Positions 7,218 through 16,226 of a DNA stretch of 64,000 nucleotides are shown in pieces; positions within the stretch are counted from its first letter, which is position 1; the number at the start of each line of letters is the position of its first letter. Source of the DNA: Acidobacteriota bacterium (GTDB taxonomy: Bacteria > Acidobacteriota > Terriglobia > Terriglobales > Acidobacteriaceae). The translations under genes and the position numbers were made by a program. The notes below the pieces were generated by a model. That model saw nothing but the letters and a program-made list of their open reading frames with translations. It was not told the DNA's origin and did no database searches. Location of the stretch: NCBI GenBank assembly GCA_021800255.1, contig JAJYZC010000006.1, forward strand, positions 43,624-107,623. Reading direction: 5' to 3'.

Positions 7218-10200
7218 TCAAGCGTCTTGCTGGGCCTCGCCGGCGGCGCGATGGCGGGTGAGCAGGTAATAGACCAGCGGTGTAATGACCAGCGAGAGAA
7301 CCATGGAGATAGTAAGGCCGCCGATGACGGCGATGGCCAGGGGCTGGAGCATCTCCGAGCCGGCGCCGAAGGCGAAGGCTAATGGCAACATGCCGCAGAT
7401 GGCGGCGATGGCGGTCATGACAATGGGCCGCAGGCGGCGCTGGGCGGCGTGGAGCATGGCGTCGCGCGCAGAGGCGCCCGCGGCGCGGTAGCGCTCGTCG
7501 GCGTCGAGCAGCAGGATGCCATTCTTGGCCACGATGCCGATGACCATGATGAGTCCCATGAACGAGGCCACGTTGAAGGTGATGCCGGTGATGAGCAGGG
7601 CAGCGATCACGCCAGAGATGGAGAGCACCGAGGACGCGAGAATGGCGATGGGCGCGGGGAAGTTGCGGAACTCGGCGAGGAGCACGCCGAAGACCAGCAC
7701 CAAAGCCAGGAGCAGGACGCGCAACAGATCGTGAAAGGATTGCTGCTGCTGCTGGTAGGTGCCGCCGTAGTCCACGCGCACCGTGGGCGGCAGATGGAGG
7801 GCCCCGACCGCCTGCTCCACCTTGGCCATCACGCCGCCCAGGTTCGAGCCTTCAAGGTCGGCGGTCACCTCCACCATCTGCTGGAGATTTTCCGTGGTGA
7901 TTTCGGTTTGCGGCGGCAACTGCTGGACATTGGCCAGGGAGCCGAGCGTAGCCGTGTGGCCGGAGGCGCTGTTGAAGACGGTATTTTCAATGGCGGAGAG
8001 AGATCTGCGGTGTTCCGGCCCCAGGCGGATGCGGATAGCGTAGGCGCGGCCGTTGGCGATCAGCGGACTGGTGGGAATCCCGTCCAGGATTGAAGTTGCA
8101 TCGTCGATGACCTCGGCAGGCGTAAAGCCCAGGCGGGAGGCGACGGTGGGATCGACCTGGAAGTTGGTGGCCGGGCCGCTGATGGTGTTGTCGATTCCAT
8201 TTTCGAGGTCAACCACGCCGGGAATGTTGCTGATGGCGCCGGCCACGCGCGGACCCAGTTGGCCGAGCAGAGCGGCATTGTCTGAGAAGATTTTGATTTG
8301 AATCGCCGATGGGGCGTTGGACAGATCGTTGATGTTGTCCTGAAGAACCTGGGTAAGCTCGATGTCGAGTTGGGGATCGGCGGCGTTGACGCGGTTGCGC
8401 ACCTCGTCCATCACCTGCCACACCGAGCGGCGGCGCTTGCGCTTGAGCTGCACGGTAAAGTCGCCGGTGTTGGCCTCAGTGACGGCCGCCAGGCCCAACT
8501 GCAAGCCGGTGCGCCGCGAGGTGTTTTCGACTTCGGGAATGGAGTGCAGGATACGGGTGACGTTTTCAAGCACGCGGTTGGTCTCCTGGAGCGAGCTGCC
8601 CGCGGGCATGATGTAGTCGAGAATGAAGCCGCCCTCGTCCATCAAGGGCAGGAGATTGGTGCCCAGGAGCTGAAAGCCGCCCCAGGTGCCGATGACGAGG
8701 AGCAGGCAGATTCCGCCGGTCCAGATGGGGTTAGCCAGAGCCCACTCCAGGGCGAGCTTGTGTACGCGCAAGGCGCGGCTGAGGATGGGGCCGGGGCCGG
8801 CGTGGCGCTTGCGCTCGTGATCTTCATGCAGCAAGACATAGCTGAGGCCGGGCGTCCAGGTGAGGGCCAGGGCCAGCGAGGTGATGAGCGCCGCGGCCAT
8901 GGTGATGGCCAGGGCGCGGAAGAAGATGCCGGTGACGCCGCTGACCGCAACCAAAGGCAAAAAGACCACCACGGGGGTAAAGGTGGACCCCAGCAGGGGT
9001 ACGGTGAGTTCGTGAAGGGATTTGCGCACGGCTTGGGCGCGGGATTCCCCGTGGTCACGGTGCATGACGATGTTTTCCACCACCACAATGGCATCGTCGA
9101 TGACCAATCCGATGGCCGCGGCCAGACCGCCCAGCGTCATGAGGTTGAAGCTGGCGTGAATGAGCCAGAGGGTCACGATGGTGATGGCGACGGTGACCGG
9201 AATCACCAGGCCCGCGATGAGCGATGAGGTCCAGTCGCGCAGGAAGAGGAAGAGGATGACGCAGGCCAAGACGAGGCCGAGGCTGATGGCGTCGCGCACG
9301 CTGGAGATCGAATCGCGCACCAGTTGCGACTGGTCGTAAAAAAGTTGGAGCTTGGCGCCCGGCGGGAGGCTGCGCTGGAGCGTGGCGGCTTCCTTGGCTA
9401 TGCCGTCGGCAACGGCTACGGTATTGCTGCCGGGCTGCCGCGAGATCCACATCTGGACCGCGTTTTTACCGTTGTCAGTAACGATGGTGTAGACCGGCTC
9501 GATGGAGGGTTCGACGGTGGCCACGTCGCTGAGGTGGACGGGAGCGCCATCGGGAGTGGTTTTCACCACCAGGCGGCGCAGCTCGGCGATGCTGTGAACC
9601 TGCGCGCCTACCAAGCCCAGGATCAACTGATGATGGGCCGAGTAGAGGCCCGGCGATTCCACTAGGTTGGAAGCGTTGATGGCGTTGGCGAGATCGGTAA
9701 TGGTGACGCCGGCCGCCTGAAGCTGGGCCAGGTTAGGCACGACGTGAAACTCCGGCACCTGCCCGCCCTGCACCAGCACGTTGCGCACGCCCTGTACGCG
9801 GTTCAGCAGCGGCTTGAGGTCGTAAGTAGCCGTCTCCCAGAGCTGCGTGAGCGGGACGGTGCTGGAGGAGAGGCTATAGCCGAGAATGGGAAAGCTGGCG
9901 AAGGTAAGCCGGTTGGTGGTGATGGTGGCCGTGGCCGGCAGCGTCTGCCGGATTTGTTGCAGGGCCGAGTTCACCCGTTCAAGGGTAAGTACCATGTCCA
10001 CGTTCCAGTTGAAGAACAGGTCGATCTCGGCCTGGCCGCGGCTGGTGATGGAGCTGACGCTCACAAGCCCAGGAACGTAGTTGACGGCGTTCTCGATGGG
10101 GCGGGTGATGGTGACCTGCATCTGCTCGACAGGCATGACGCCGTTGTCCACACCGATGATGACGCGCGGGAAGTTGGCCGGGGGAAAGACGGAGATGGGC

Positions 10201-10340
10201 ACCTTGGTGGCCAGGTAGATGCCGGCTGCCGAGAGCACGACGGCGCAGAAGAAGATGGTGCGCGTGGCGTTCGCCAGCCAGAAAGACTTCTGGCCGCCGC
10301 CTGTGCCGGAGGTGAATTGAATCTCCGGGGGCGCGGCCAT
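7218..10340 (-). CDS. RND efflux transporter, inner-membrane permease
   Basis: Proton-driven inner-membrane pump of a tripartite efflux system (AcrB/MexB/CusA superfamily). At 1040 residues it is of full family length. The N-terminus has the first membrane helix then VPISVFPPANFPRVIIGV, the standard porter entry; mid-protein LMTLGGLAAAIGLVIDDAIVVVENI is the TM4 region with the acidic proton-relay residues. The C-terminal half repeats the pattern (GLIMVIGIVAKNGILLLDADERYR). Substrate class is unclear; it resembles HAE-type more than metal pumps only by impression. Its ATG overlaps the adaptor stop as TGATG, so the two are translationally coupled. Confidence 0.93.
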   Translation of the reverse strand: MAAPPEIQFTSGTGGGQKSFWLANATRTIFFCAVVLSAAGIYLATKVPISVFPPANFPRVIIGVDNGVMPVEQMQVTITRPIENAVNYVPGLVSVSSITSRGQAEIDLFFNWNVDMVLTLERVNSALQQIRQTLPATATITTNRLTFASFPILGYSLSSSTVPLTQLWETATYDLKPLLNRVQGVRNVLVQGGQVPEFHVVPNLAQLQAAGVTITDLANAINASNLVESPGLYSAHHQLILGLVGAQVHSIAELRRLVVKTTPDGAPVHLSDVATVEPSIEPVYTIVTDNGKNAVQMWISRQPGSNTVAVADGIAKEAATLQRSLPPGAKLQLFYDQSQLVRDSISSVRDAISLGLVLACVILFLFLRDWTSSLIAGLVIPVTVAITIVTLWLIHASFNLMTLGGLAAAIGLVIDDAIVVVENIVMHRDHGESRAQAVRKSLHELTVPLLGSTFTPVVVFLPLVAVSGVTGIFFRALAITMAAALITSLALALTWTPGLSYVLLHEDHERKRHAGPGPILSRALRVHKLALEWALANPIWTGGICLLLVIGTWGGFQLLGTNLLPLMDEGGFILDYIMPAGSSLQETNRVLENVTRILHSIPEVENTSRRTGLQLGLAAVTEANTGDFTVQLKRKRRRSVWQVMDEVRNRVNAADPQLDIELTQVLQDNINDLSNAPSAIQIKIFSDNAALLGQLGPRVAGAISNIPGVVDLENGIDNTISGPATNFQVDPTVASRLGFTPAEVIDDATSILDGIPTSPLIANGRAYAIRIRLGPEHRRSLSAIENTVFNSASGHTATLGSLANVQQLPPQTEITTENLQQMVEVTADLEGSNLGGVMAKVEQAVGALHLPPTVRVDYGGTYQQQQQSFHDLLRVLLLALVLVFGVLLAEFRNFPAPIAILASSVLSISGVIAALLITGITFNVASFMGLIMVIGIVAKNGILLLDADERYRAAGASARDAMLHAAQRRLRPIVMTAIAAICGMLPLAFAFGAGSEMLQPLAIAVIGGLTISMVLSLVITPLVYYLLTRHRAAGEAQQDA

Positions 10341-11644
10341 CAGTTACCCTCCTCGCCATTGGCGCCGGCCCCGCTATCGGTTTTGGCCGGGCTGATTTTT
10401 ACTTTTGTGCCTGGATCAAGCCCATAAGAACCGCTGGTAATCACGAGATCGGAGGGTGCGAGGCCGGAGAGCACCTGTACGTCGTGACCATCGTTGATGC
10501 CCAAGGTTACCGGCCTTGGCTGGGCCGCGCCGTTTGCGACCACCATCACAGATTTGCTGCCGTCTTGCGCGGTGAGGACCGCGGAGAGTGGGATCGTCAT
10601 GGTGTGTGCGACGGTGCGCCCAGTGATGGAAGCATGGACGGGAGATCCCGCCACGAGCACTCCCGCACGGTTGTCGATTCTGAGCCAGACTTCGACCGTG
10701 GTGCTGCCAGGGTCGAGAGCGGGGCTGATGAGCGCAACCTTGGCGGAGACCGGTTTGGCGATTCCTGGAACTTGCACCGTGGCTTCATTGCCTACCTTCA
10801 ACTCCTGCGCCTCCTGTTGCGCGATGTGAGCCTTGGCGATGAGCGTGGAAGTGTCCATGACCGTGAGCAACGGCGTGCCCGGTGACGCCGTTTCGCCGGC
10901 GAACAAAGGCCGCGCCGTCACAACTCCGTCGATGGGGCTGCGAATCTCGGAGTAGGCTATCTGGGCCTCCGCGCCCTCGTATCGTCCCTTGGCGGAGATC
11001 AACTGGCCCTGCGCCTGTTGGATGCCGGCTGCTTGATTCACTTTGCGCACCGCATCGAGCTTCTTCACGGCTGTCTCGTAAGCGCCCTGCGCCTGAACCA
11101 GGGCCGCTCTGGATGTATCCAGAAGCTGGCCGGGAATCGCGCCCTCCGCAAACAGCGCCGTGCGGCTCTTCACCAACTGCTGGTTCATGGTGAGATTGGC
11201 CTTGGCCTGCGCGACGGCCACCTCGGCGGCTTGCACCTCCTGCGGAATCTGCGCGCCGGTAGCTAAGGCGTATGCTCCCTGGGCGGCCTCATAGGCTCCC
11301 TTGTTGTCCAGCGCCGCGGCCTTCAAATCCCTGTTATCGAGCACGGCCAGCAACTCGCCGGCATGGACCACCGAGCCGCGCTGCACGTAGAACTGCTTTA
11401 CCGGCGCCGTAATTTTGGGAACGATGGCCGCCTGCGCCACCGGGGCGAGCACCGCGTCAGCCTGGATGTGCTCGGCGACCGGCCCCTGCTGGGGATGCTC
11501 TGCCTGCACAGTCACCCCGGTCTGGGGCGCGGCTTGCTTCTTGCAGCCGGAAAGCAAAAGCGCCGCCAGGGCTATCGCGCACATGGCCATCCGGCGCGGC
11601 TTCAGCCCGGTTGTAGATGTGGCGTTACTGCAAAACGCGGTCAT
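10340..11644 (-). CDS. RND efflux periplasmic adaptor subunit (lipoprotein)
   Basis: Membrane-fusion protein linking the RND permease to the TolC channel. I choose ATG 11644 because AGGAGGAG lies directly upstream; the track start at 11665 is a GTG upstream of that site. The N-terminus has a lipobox, LLLSGC (Cys about residue 34), so it should be anchored as a lipoprotein. A barrel-sandwich/lipoyl part (IVPKITAPVKQFYVQRGSVV), long alpha-hairpin and beta-barrel follow, with YSEIRSPIDGVV as the returning half-motif. Length 434 residues is slightly long. It sits between tolC-like and permease genes in one minus-strand operon. Confidence 0.92.
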   Translation of the reverse strand: MTAFCSNATSTTGLKPRRMAMCAIALAALLLSGCKKQAAPQTGVTVQAEHPQQGPVAEHIQADAVLAPVAQAAIVPKITAPVKQFYVQRGSVVHAGELLAVLDNRDLKAAALDNKGAYEAAQGAYALATGAQIPQEVQAAEVAVAQAKANLTMNQQLVKSRTALFAEGAIPGQLLDTSRAALVQAQGAYETAVKKLDAVRKVNQAAGIQQAQGQLISAKGRYEGAEAQIAYSEIRSPIDGVVTARPLFAGETASPGTPLLTVMDTSTLIAKAHIAQQEAQELKVGNEATVQVPGIAKPVSAKVALISPALDPGSTTVEVWLRIDNRAGVLVAGSPVHASITGRTVAHTMTIPLSAVLTAQDGSKSVMVVANGAAQPRPVTLGINDGHDVQVLSGLAPSDLVITSGSYGLDPGTKVKISPAKTDSGAGANGEEGN

Positions 11645-11669
11645 CGTTCTCCTCCTGATCGTCACCGGC

Positions 11670-13136
11670 TCACATGACCCCGGTCAGGGTTTGCAGTTGG
11701 GCGAGCGCAGTCTCATAGCGGACGCGCCCGTCATCGCGCGCGTACTCAGCCGCAACATAAGCGTCTTGCGCAGCAACGACGTCGAGCACCGTAGCGTCGC
11801 CGCCGGTGTACGCCAGCCGGGTCAGGCGCAGGCTCTCGGCCGCAGTAGAGACGCTTTGATCCAGAGAGGCCAGCTCATCGCGCGCCACCTTGGCGGCGGC
11901 ATAGTACTGATCCAGTTCCGCGATCAGTTGACGCTCGGTGGCGTCGAGCGCCACTTGGGCGGCATTGCGAAGGATCTTGCTCTGCTTGACCTTGTGCTGG
12001 GTGGCCAGCCAGTCCCAGACGGGGAGGTTCATGGTCACGCTGGCGGAGTAACCGAGATTGCGCGGCTGAATGCCGGCAAAAGCGCCAGTGGTGACGATGG
12101 GGGCATTGACGGCGAACTGGTTGGCGTCGATGCCGTAGATCACATTGAGCAGGAGGTTGGGCATGTAGGCAGCCCGCGCCGCCATCACATCGGCGTTGCT
12201 CGCCTGCAGCGCCGCCAGGGCGCTCTTCAGTTGGGGATTGTTCTTGGCCGCGGCCGCAGCCACGTCCTCGCGCGAGGCCAGCGGCGGCGGCATCGACGGA
12301 GCTTTGAGGATATAGGGGGTTTCCGGATTGGGGAACAGCAGCACGCCCAGATTGAGGCGCGCCGTTTCATCCGCTAGTTGCGTGTCCTCAAGTGCGCGCC
12401 GGCTCTGCTGCTCAGTGAGCTGCGCTTTGACTACATCGGCGTATGCCGACTCGCGCTTCCGCTCGCGCTCCACGGTCAGCTTGGTAAAGCCGCTGGCGTA
12501 CTGGAGGGCGCGCTTGGCAACGGCAACTTTGTTGTCGTCGGCCAGCGCGGTATAGAACAAGTTGGTGACTGCGACCACCAGCCCGCGGCGCGCAATCTCC
12601 AATTGCGCCTCGGCCAGTGCCGACGCGGCATCGGCCCGGCGCACGGCCGCTGGTCCGGCAAAGCCGAGCGGCTGCTCGAAGATGCCCTGGGCCATGTACT
12701 CCCACGGACGCGAGTCGTTGGCGACGAAGCGGGGCAAAGGCGCCCGAGGCTGGCCGGCATCGCCCTCGGTGTAGACTCCGTTGGGCTGGGTGTAGATGTC
12801 GTTGCTCAAAAAGCGCGCCGTGGGCAGTAGGCCGGCGCGGGCGATGGAGCGGTCGAGGGACGCCGACTGGCTGGCGGCCTCGGCCGCAGCATAGCCTGGC
12901 ACGCTGGCTTCGGCGCGGCGAATGGCCTCCTGCAAAGTGATGACGGCCGGCTTGGCCGCAGGCTGAGCGCCTGCGGCGGCGTTGCCCGGAGCCTGGCTGA
13001 ACGCGGCCTGGACTGCTGCTCCTATCGAAAATAAAGAGAGAAAAGCGGAAGAGCGAATTGCGCTGGATATGGAACCGAAGCGCAGCCGTCTCCGCTTACC
13101 CCGGAAGTTATTCTGCATGGTCACACCCAGAAGCAT
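11670..13136 (-). CDS. TolC family outer-membrane efflux protein
   Basis: Outer-membrane channel and first gene of the efflux operon. It has a basic then hydrophobic signal-peptide region (LRFGSISSAIRSS...AAVQAAFSQA), then two repeated alpha-helical/beta-strand modules. The first begins ITLQEAIRRAEASVPGY; the second has VAAAAAKNNPQLKSALAAL. It ends LAYTGGDATVLDVVAAQDA, a family hallmark. Length 488 residues is normal. The start is uncertain: ATG 13136 (kept) has GGGA upstream, and ATG 13118 is equally plausible. An 18-bp inverted repeat lies just upstream of the start. Confidence 0.88.
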   Translation of the reverse strand: MLLGVTMQNNFRGKRRRLRFGSISSAIRSSAFLSLFSIGAAVQAAFSQAPGNAAAGAQPAAKPAVITLQEAIRRAEASVPGYAAAEAASQSASLDRSIARAGLLPTARFLSNDIYTQPNGVYTEGDAGQPRAPLPRFVANDSRPWEYMAQGIFEQPLGFAGPAAVRRADAASALAEAQLEIARRGLVVAVTNLFYTALADDNKVAVAKRALQYASGFTKLTVERERKRESAYADVVKAQLTEQQSRRALEDTQLADETARLNLGVLLFPNPETPYILKAPSMPPPLASREDVAAAAAKNNPQLKSALAALQASNADVMAARAAYMPNLLLNVIYGIDANQFAVNAPIVTTGAFAGIQPRNLGYSASVTMNLPVWDWLATQHKVKQSKILRNAAQVALDATERQLIAELDQYYAAAKVARDELASLDQSVSTAAESLRLTRLAYTGGDATVLDVVAAQDAYVAAEYARDDGRVRYETALAQLQTLTGVM

Positions 13137-13145
13137 ACAATCCCG

Positions 13146-13163
13146 TTTCAGATCAATCTGGAA
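13146..13163 (-). promoter_or_regulatory. Candidate operator of the RND efflux operon
   Basis: TTTCAGATCAATCTGGAA is an 18-bp inverted repeat (arms match at 7 of 8 positions) centred about 19 nt before the tolC-like start. The position fits a TetR/MarR-type repressor site. No regulator gene is adjacent, so the binder is unknown. Confidence 0.35.
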
Positions 13164-13406
13164 TTCGTATGATCATCGCCAGCGCCGCCCGGGTATGGCT
13201 TCATCTATTCGGCGCCCTTGCGACACTGAGATAAAGCTTATGACGCCCGGAGAGGCGCAAGCAAACGTTGCCGCGGGGAATGAAACGTGTCGAAATGCGG
13301 TAAACGCAAACCAGGGGCATGGAAACGCGGGCAGCGAGCGGATGAGCAGCTCCGCTTGGCGCTGGGTCTTTGACCGCATGAATTCGTTTCTTCGAGATCG
13401 TGCTTT

Positions 13407-13430
13407 CCCAGGTCCCAAAGGGGACCTGGG
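13407..13430. repeat. Perfect 10-bp hairpin between the DUF2071 gene and the efflux operon
   Basis: CCCAGGTCCC, loop AAAG, GGGACCTGGG. It lies about 40 nt downstream of the DUF2071 stop on the minus strand. There is no T-tract on either strand, so it is not a classical terminator, but it could act in RNA stability or as a REP-like repeat. The rest of 13137-13468 shows no gene. Confidence 0.6.
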
Positions 13431-13468
13431 GCACCCCAGGATGGTGCAAAATCAAGCGGTCAGAGGCG

Positions 13469-14311
13469 CTAGCCGGGCGGAAGCGCGGAAGGGGCGACTG
13501 CTACGGGGAGCGGCCGCGCCGCGAGCACGGGGTGTACGAGTTCGGCGGGCCAGATGTAAACCGCGAGGCGGCGGGAATAATGCAGAACCGGCGGCTGGTT
13601 CGGCAACTCAAGACCGGCGGCCGCGGCCAAGCCGTTGTGCTCGATCTCCGCCTCGGCTTCTTCGAGCGGCCAGGGAACGTAGTGTAGATAGGCGCGAACG
13701 GGGTCGCCCGCACGATTGGCGCTGAACAGGCAGGAGCGGTCGTTGAGGAAGGACTCGAGCGTGCCGGTGCGCATTTCGGCAAGCTTCTGGGTAGGCCCCA
13801 AGCCGCGGTAACGGGCTTTGAAGATCACCGGCCGGGCGGCGAAACGCCTCCGGCTGTAAAAGGAAAACTCGCGTTCCGTTCGTTGTTCAAAGCGCATCTC
13901 GGCCCAGTAGTAGGGTAGGTAGTAGAAGGAACGCGCTACGGCGATGGCCAGCAGGTTGCTTGCGTCGAAGGAAAAGCAATAGACGCCCGGCGTGCCCGTG
14001 TGTTGATCGCGGACATAGGTGCGCAGATTGAGATCAGGAAAGCCGCGCGCGCCGAGGATGGCAGGTATGCCGCGGAATTTGATGCGGTCAAGCCAGAATG
14101 GCACCACGCCGAGCCAAGCAGAGCCTTGAAAAGTGTCTACCTCCAGCCAGGGGGGCAAGAGCGCAGCAATCGAAGCTGGCGGAAGCGGCCAGTGAGCGAA
14201 GAGCAGGTCGTTCCATCGCTGGGTGATCGCCCAGCGCCCCGCCGGCAATGGCCGCGGTTTTTGCGATGTGCGTAACCGATACTCCCGCACGCGCTCCTCG
14301 CCCGTTTCCAT
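13469..14311 (-). CDS. DUF2071 (YqjF-like) protein
   Basis: Cytosolic protein of unknown function, of the DUF2071/YqjF family. I choose ATG 14311, preceded by GGAGAT at good spacing. Family features visible are ITQRWNDLLFAHWPLPPAS near the N-terminus, LGVVPFWLDRIKFRGIP, FPDLNLRTYV and GVYCFSFDASN in the middle, then HYVPWPLEEAEAEI. Length is 280 residues, near the family norm of about 240. It is transcribed away from the ThyX-like gene, sharing a 211-nt divergent spacer. Confidence 0.85.
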   Translation of the reverse strand: METGEERVREYRLRTSQKPRPLPAGRWAITQRWNDLLFAHWPLPPASIAALLPPWLEVDTFQGSAWLGVVPFWLDRIKFRGIPAILGARGFPDLNLRTYVRDQHTGTPGVYCFSFDASNLLAIAVARSFYYLPYYWAEMRFEQRTEREFSFYSRRRFAARPVIFKARYRGLGPTQKLAEMRTGTLESFLNDRSCLFSANRAGDPVRAYLHYVPWPLEEAEAEIEHNGLAAAAGLELPNQPPVLHYSRRLAVYIWPAELVHPVLAARPLPVAVAPSALPPG

Positions 14312-14522
14312 TGATCTCCGCCCAGCCCACACCCTGGCGCCCGGAGGACCGCGAAACGCCGCAGATCCGCCCTCTCCCGAGCCGTTCCACCACTACAGTA
14401 CCTCGAAAACGGCGGCGCGTAAAAGAGATTTCGCGTAAAAAGTGCAGTCCGGCCCCCTGCGCACAACAGATCGAATCCGTGGAAGGGATCTTATGCCGTA
14501 TTCTGATGGCGAGATTTAGCCT

Positions 14523-16136
14523 ATGTCCAGCGCATCTTTCGCCCGCCCCGCCGCCCGCAACCAGACTGAAGTATTCGCCGTCCACGGCGCCGACCCGGAG
14601 ATATTGGCCTTCGCTATGGCCAAGTACTCGCGTTCGGCGCTTTCCATGCGCGAGTCGCTGGCCGAGATCAGCGCCCAGCGCGCCGAACAGTTTCTGAACA
14701 CCTTTTACTTTCAATACGGCCACCGCTCCATCGCCGACCTGGCGCATATCGCCTTCGCGGTAGAGCGGCTCAGCCTGATGGCGGCCATCGTGCTGGTGGA
14801 CGAGCCGCGCTGGGATGGGCAGGAACGTTCGACGCGCTACCAGAACTTTCTCAAATCAGGGTGGTATCTGCCTGATTTTGAGGAGGATGCTGGTTCGGCC
14901 GCAGTGTATTGCCGGACCATCGAGAGCCTTTTCGCGGTTTACCAAAGCACAACCGCGGCCGTCCTCGACGTGCTGCGCAGCCGGGTGGTCCGGCCGGAGG
15001 CGTTGAAGCCGGAAAGCTACGAGCGCACCCTCAAGGCGCGAGCCTTCGATGTGGCCCGCTATTTGCTCCCGCTGGCCACCAACACCTCGCTCGGCCAGAT
15101 CGTAAGCGCGCGCACGCTGGAGGGCCAGGTTGCGCGCCTGCTCTCGCACCCCGCCGCCGAGGTGCGCGACCTGGGCGCCAAGCTGCGCGACGCCGCCACG
15201 GGACCCGCCTGGAACGTGAACGCGCAGTCCGCGCAAGCGTTCGTGGAAAAGCTGGGCGCGCTCAAGGACGATTCCCGGGCCGATCTGGCCGCCGAAGCGG
15301 CCGCGCTTTTCACGCGCGCGGTGCGCAGTGCGCCTACGCTCGTCAAATACACCCAGCCCAACCCCTACCAGATGGAAACCCGCGCCGCGCTGACGCAGGC
15401 GGCGCAGGAGTTCTTGCGGGAGTTGCCGCTGGCCGAGGCTCCGCGGGTCGATCTGGTGGAGCGGACCGAGAGCCTGGAGGTGGAGTTGGCCGCTACGCTG
15501 CTCTACTCGGCCAGTCATCATCCTTACCGGCAAATCCGCGACCTGGTGGCGGGCCTTCCAGGCTCCCGCATTTCTCAGATCATCCAGTTGGGGATACAGC
15601 GCCGCGGCACGCACGACGAGACGGTACGCGCCTTTCACGCCGGGGCCGCGCTGCGCTTCGACATTCTGATGGACATCGGCGGCTTCCGCGACATGCACCG
15701 GCACCGGCGCGTGACGCAGATCATCCAGGGCTTTACCGCAGAGCACGGCTACGAGACGCCGGGTTCGGGCGATCTGCCGGCAGGCCCACACGGCGATTTC
15801 GACATTCTAGCCGAGGCCGGCGTAGAGGGCGATTACCGCTCCGCCATCGAGTCCGCGCACCAGGCCAGCGCGCAGATCGCTGCGGGCCGGGCGCCCGAGG
15901 CCGCGCAGTCCGCCCTCTACCTGCTGCCGCTGGCCACGCGCATCCGGGCGCTCTTCAAGATGGACTTTGCCGAGGCGCAGTACATCATCGAACTGCGCTC
16001 GGCCCCGGCCGGCCACTTCAGCTACCGGCGCGTGGCCTGGGAGATGTTCTTAGCCCTCCAGCGCCAGCATCCGGAGCTGGCAAGGCATATCCGGGTGACC
16101 GACTTTACCAAACCAATCGACATGCTCCAGCGGTGA
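14523..16136 (+). CDS. Tandem (two-domain) ThyX-like FAD-dependent thymidylate synthase family protein
   Basis: A 537-residue protein about twice the size of ThyX, apparently a tandem duplication. The first half has GHRSIADLAHIAFAVERLS and QERSTRYQNF (residues 100-109), matching the ThyX substrate region, but lacks the RHR that normally precedes it (DEPRWDG instead). The second half has HHPYRQIRDLV and RDMHRHRRVTQIIQGF with RHR at residues 393-395, but no STRY-type motif. The canonical RHR-x7-S signature is thus split between the halves. It may be an active fused enzyme or a paralogue with another flavin or nucleotide role; sequence does not decide. Start ATG 14523 is the first in frame; no strong ribosome-binding site is visible. 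Confidence 0.72.
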   Translation: MSSASFARPAARNQTEVFAVHGADPEILAFAMAKYSRSALSMRESLAEISAQRAEQFLNTFYFQYGHRSIADLAHIAFAVERLSLMAAIVLVDEPRWDGQERSTRYQNFLKSGWYLPDFEEDAGSAAVYCRTIESLFAVYQSTTAAVLDVLRSRVVRPEALKPESYERTLKARAFDVARYLLPLATNTSLGQIVSARTLEGQVARLLSHPAAEVRDLGAKLRDAATGPAWNVNAQSAQAFVEKLGALKDDSRADLAAEAAALFTRAVRSAPTLVKYTQPNPYQMETRAALTQAAQEFLRELPLAEAPRVDLVERTESLEVELAATLLYSASHHPYRQIRDLVAGLPGSRISQIIQLGIQRRGTHDETVRAFHAGAALRFDILMDIGGFRDMHRHRRVTQIIQGFTAEHGYETPGSGDLPAGPHGDFDILAEAGVEGDYRSAIESAHQASAQIAAGRAPEAAQSALYLLPLATRIRALFKMDFAEAQYIIELRSAPAGHFSYRRVAWEMFLALQRQHPELARHIRVTDFTKPIDMLQR

Positions 16137-16226
16137 GTAGTTGACCGTGCGCCACGCGGGCCGATCCGTGATGCACGGCGCGTCAACACCTGACGAGCAC
16201 ACCTTCCTCTGTGCGAAAATCAAAGT

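Noticed and set aside
8298-9227. 309-residue plus-strand ORF inside the RND permease
   Set aside because: Antisense shadow with no domains; the minus-strand permease is intact across it.
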